DNA from: CAYSLC01 sp964431545
GTDB taxonomy: Bacteria > Desulfobacterota > Desulfobacteria > Desulfobacterales > JAABSP01
Assembly (NCBI GenBank): GCA_964431545.1
Contig: CAYSLC010000311.1
Span: 1-5,313, forward strand
DNA length: 5,313 nt
Direction: 5' to 3'
Each line of letters begins with the position of its first letter. Position 1 is the first letter of the stretch. Both the position numbers and the translations under genes were made by a program. Positions 4,932-5,313 of the stretch are shown piece by piece. The notes under the pieces were generated by a model that did not search any database, was not told the DNA's origin, and saw only the letters and a program-made list of their open reading frames with translations.

Positions 4932-5266
4932 CTGTCGATCTCCAGGACGTAGTCGCTTTTGTGGATGGTCAGCCGGTCGAAGTGGCGAAGGAACCGAATA
5001 GCCATGGCCGCCGTTTGGACCGCCTCCCGGCGCATCGCATCCAAGCGCCCGCTGTGATAATTGAAGTTCTGGGCCGCCTGCACCAACTCCCCCGCTTCTT
5101 CGACCACGATCCCCGCCGCGTGGATGGGATCTTGCGGCCACCAGGGAAACTTCCGCACGGCCTGATCGATCTCGTTTTCCACTTCCGTCAAAATGATGTT
5201 GTACTCGCCCCAATCGATGTCTTGTCCGACTTCCGACCGGATTACCGCCTCTTCACAACTCGCCAT
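4928..5266 (-). CDS. MazG-like nucleotide pyrophosphohydrolase
   Basis: A 112-residue all-helical protein resembling phage MazG-like enzymes, which hydrolyse nucleoside triphosphates to monophosphates and pyrophosphate, adjusting the (d)NTP pool or alarmone level in the infected cell. Visible signs are WWPQDPIHAAGIVVEEAGEL (42-61), containing the metal-binding EExxE (E56, E57, E60), and REAVQTAAMAIRFL (80-93), the second motif helix. In classical MazG this second motif is ExxD; here it reads E81-A-V-Q84, so the usual aspartate is a glutamine, a form I believe is common in this phage-type group. ATG 5266 has AAGGGGGA about 4-6 bases upstream. The gene is first in the visible operon and its stop overlaps the TTG start of the exported protein. 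Family confidence is high; substrate unknown. Confidence 0.85.
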   Translation of the reverse strand: MASCEEAVIRSEVGQDIDWGEYNIILTEVENEIDQAVRKFPWWPQDPIHAAGIVVEEAGELVQAAQNFNYHSGRLDAMRREAVQTAAMAIRFLRHFDRLTIHKSDYVLEIDS

Positions 5267-5280
5267 GATTCCCCCTTTTC

Positions 5281-5313
5281 CAATAAAAAAGAGCCCAGCC
5301 CTATGCCGCGCTC
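5281..5313 (-). terminator. Possible intrinsic terminator of an upstream gene (cut by window edge)
   Basis: On the minus strand GAGC (5313-5310) and GCTC (5294-5291) can pair, with TTTTTT (5290-5285) directly after. Only four pairs are visible, and the loop is long; the stem may extend past the window edge. If real, it would end the gene before the MazG-like one, which would then have its own promoter nearby. Weak evidence. Confidence 0.25.

Noticed and set aside
4932..5213. Upstream extension of the exported protein's frame
   Set aside because: It lies inside the MazG-like gene in another frame and would bury the signal peptide; the TTG at 4931 with GGAG is better.

Overview
This window is a compact, single-strand gene block that reads like part of a phage or prophage (or a related integrated element). 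It is GC-rich, apart from a few AT-rich spots between genes. Every convincing gene lies on the minus strand, so the block is read from position 5313 down to 1. Genes are small, and most starts overlap or abut the preceding stop (TGATG, TAATG, ATGA, GTGA and TTGA junctions), each with a purine-rich Shine-Dalgarno site. TTG and GTG starts are used as well as ATG. The host cannot be named with certainty. A Gram-negative host is likely, because one product has an export signal and the helicase is of the ordinary bacterial type; the four-cysteine proteins fit Desulfobacterota-like bacteria, but that is only an impression.

In transcription order, the upstream part (5266 to 3411) holds a MazG-like nucleotide pyrophosphohydrolase, a small exported protein, a ribbon-helix-helix DNA-binding protein, two proteins of unknown function (84 and 139 residues), a 54-residue protein and a 49-residue single-span membrane protein. 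A gap of about 215 bases without a convincing gene follows. It holds a striking folded element (3258-3369) with a three-way-junction-like shape and a T-run on the minus-strand side.

The downstream part (3195 to 1) starts with a four-cysteine protein cut off by a 100-N assembly gap (2743-2842). On the far side of the gap is a PAPS-reductase-family protein lacking its N-terminus. Next come a DnaB-type replicative helicase, a 49-residue zinc-ribbon-like protein and a winged-helix DNA-binding protein that runs off the left edge of the window. The helicase and winged-helix protein together look like a phage replication module; MazG would act on the nucleotide pool. The PAPS-reductase-like protein could act in sulfur chemistry on nucleic acid or in sulfur assimilation; the sequence does not decide.

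The most unusual items are the folded intergenic element and the location of the PAPS-reductase-like gene immediately before the helicase. No tRNA, rRNA, CRISPR array, insertion sequence or transposase was seen.
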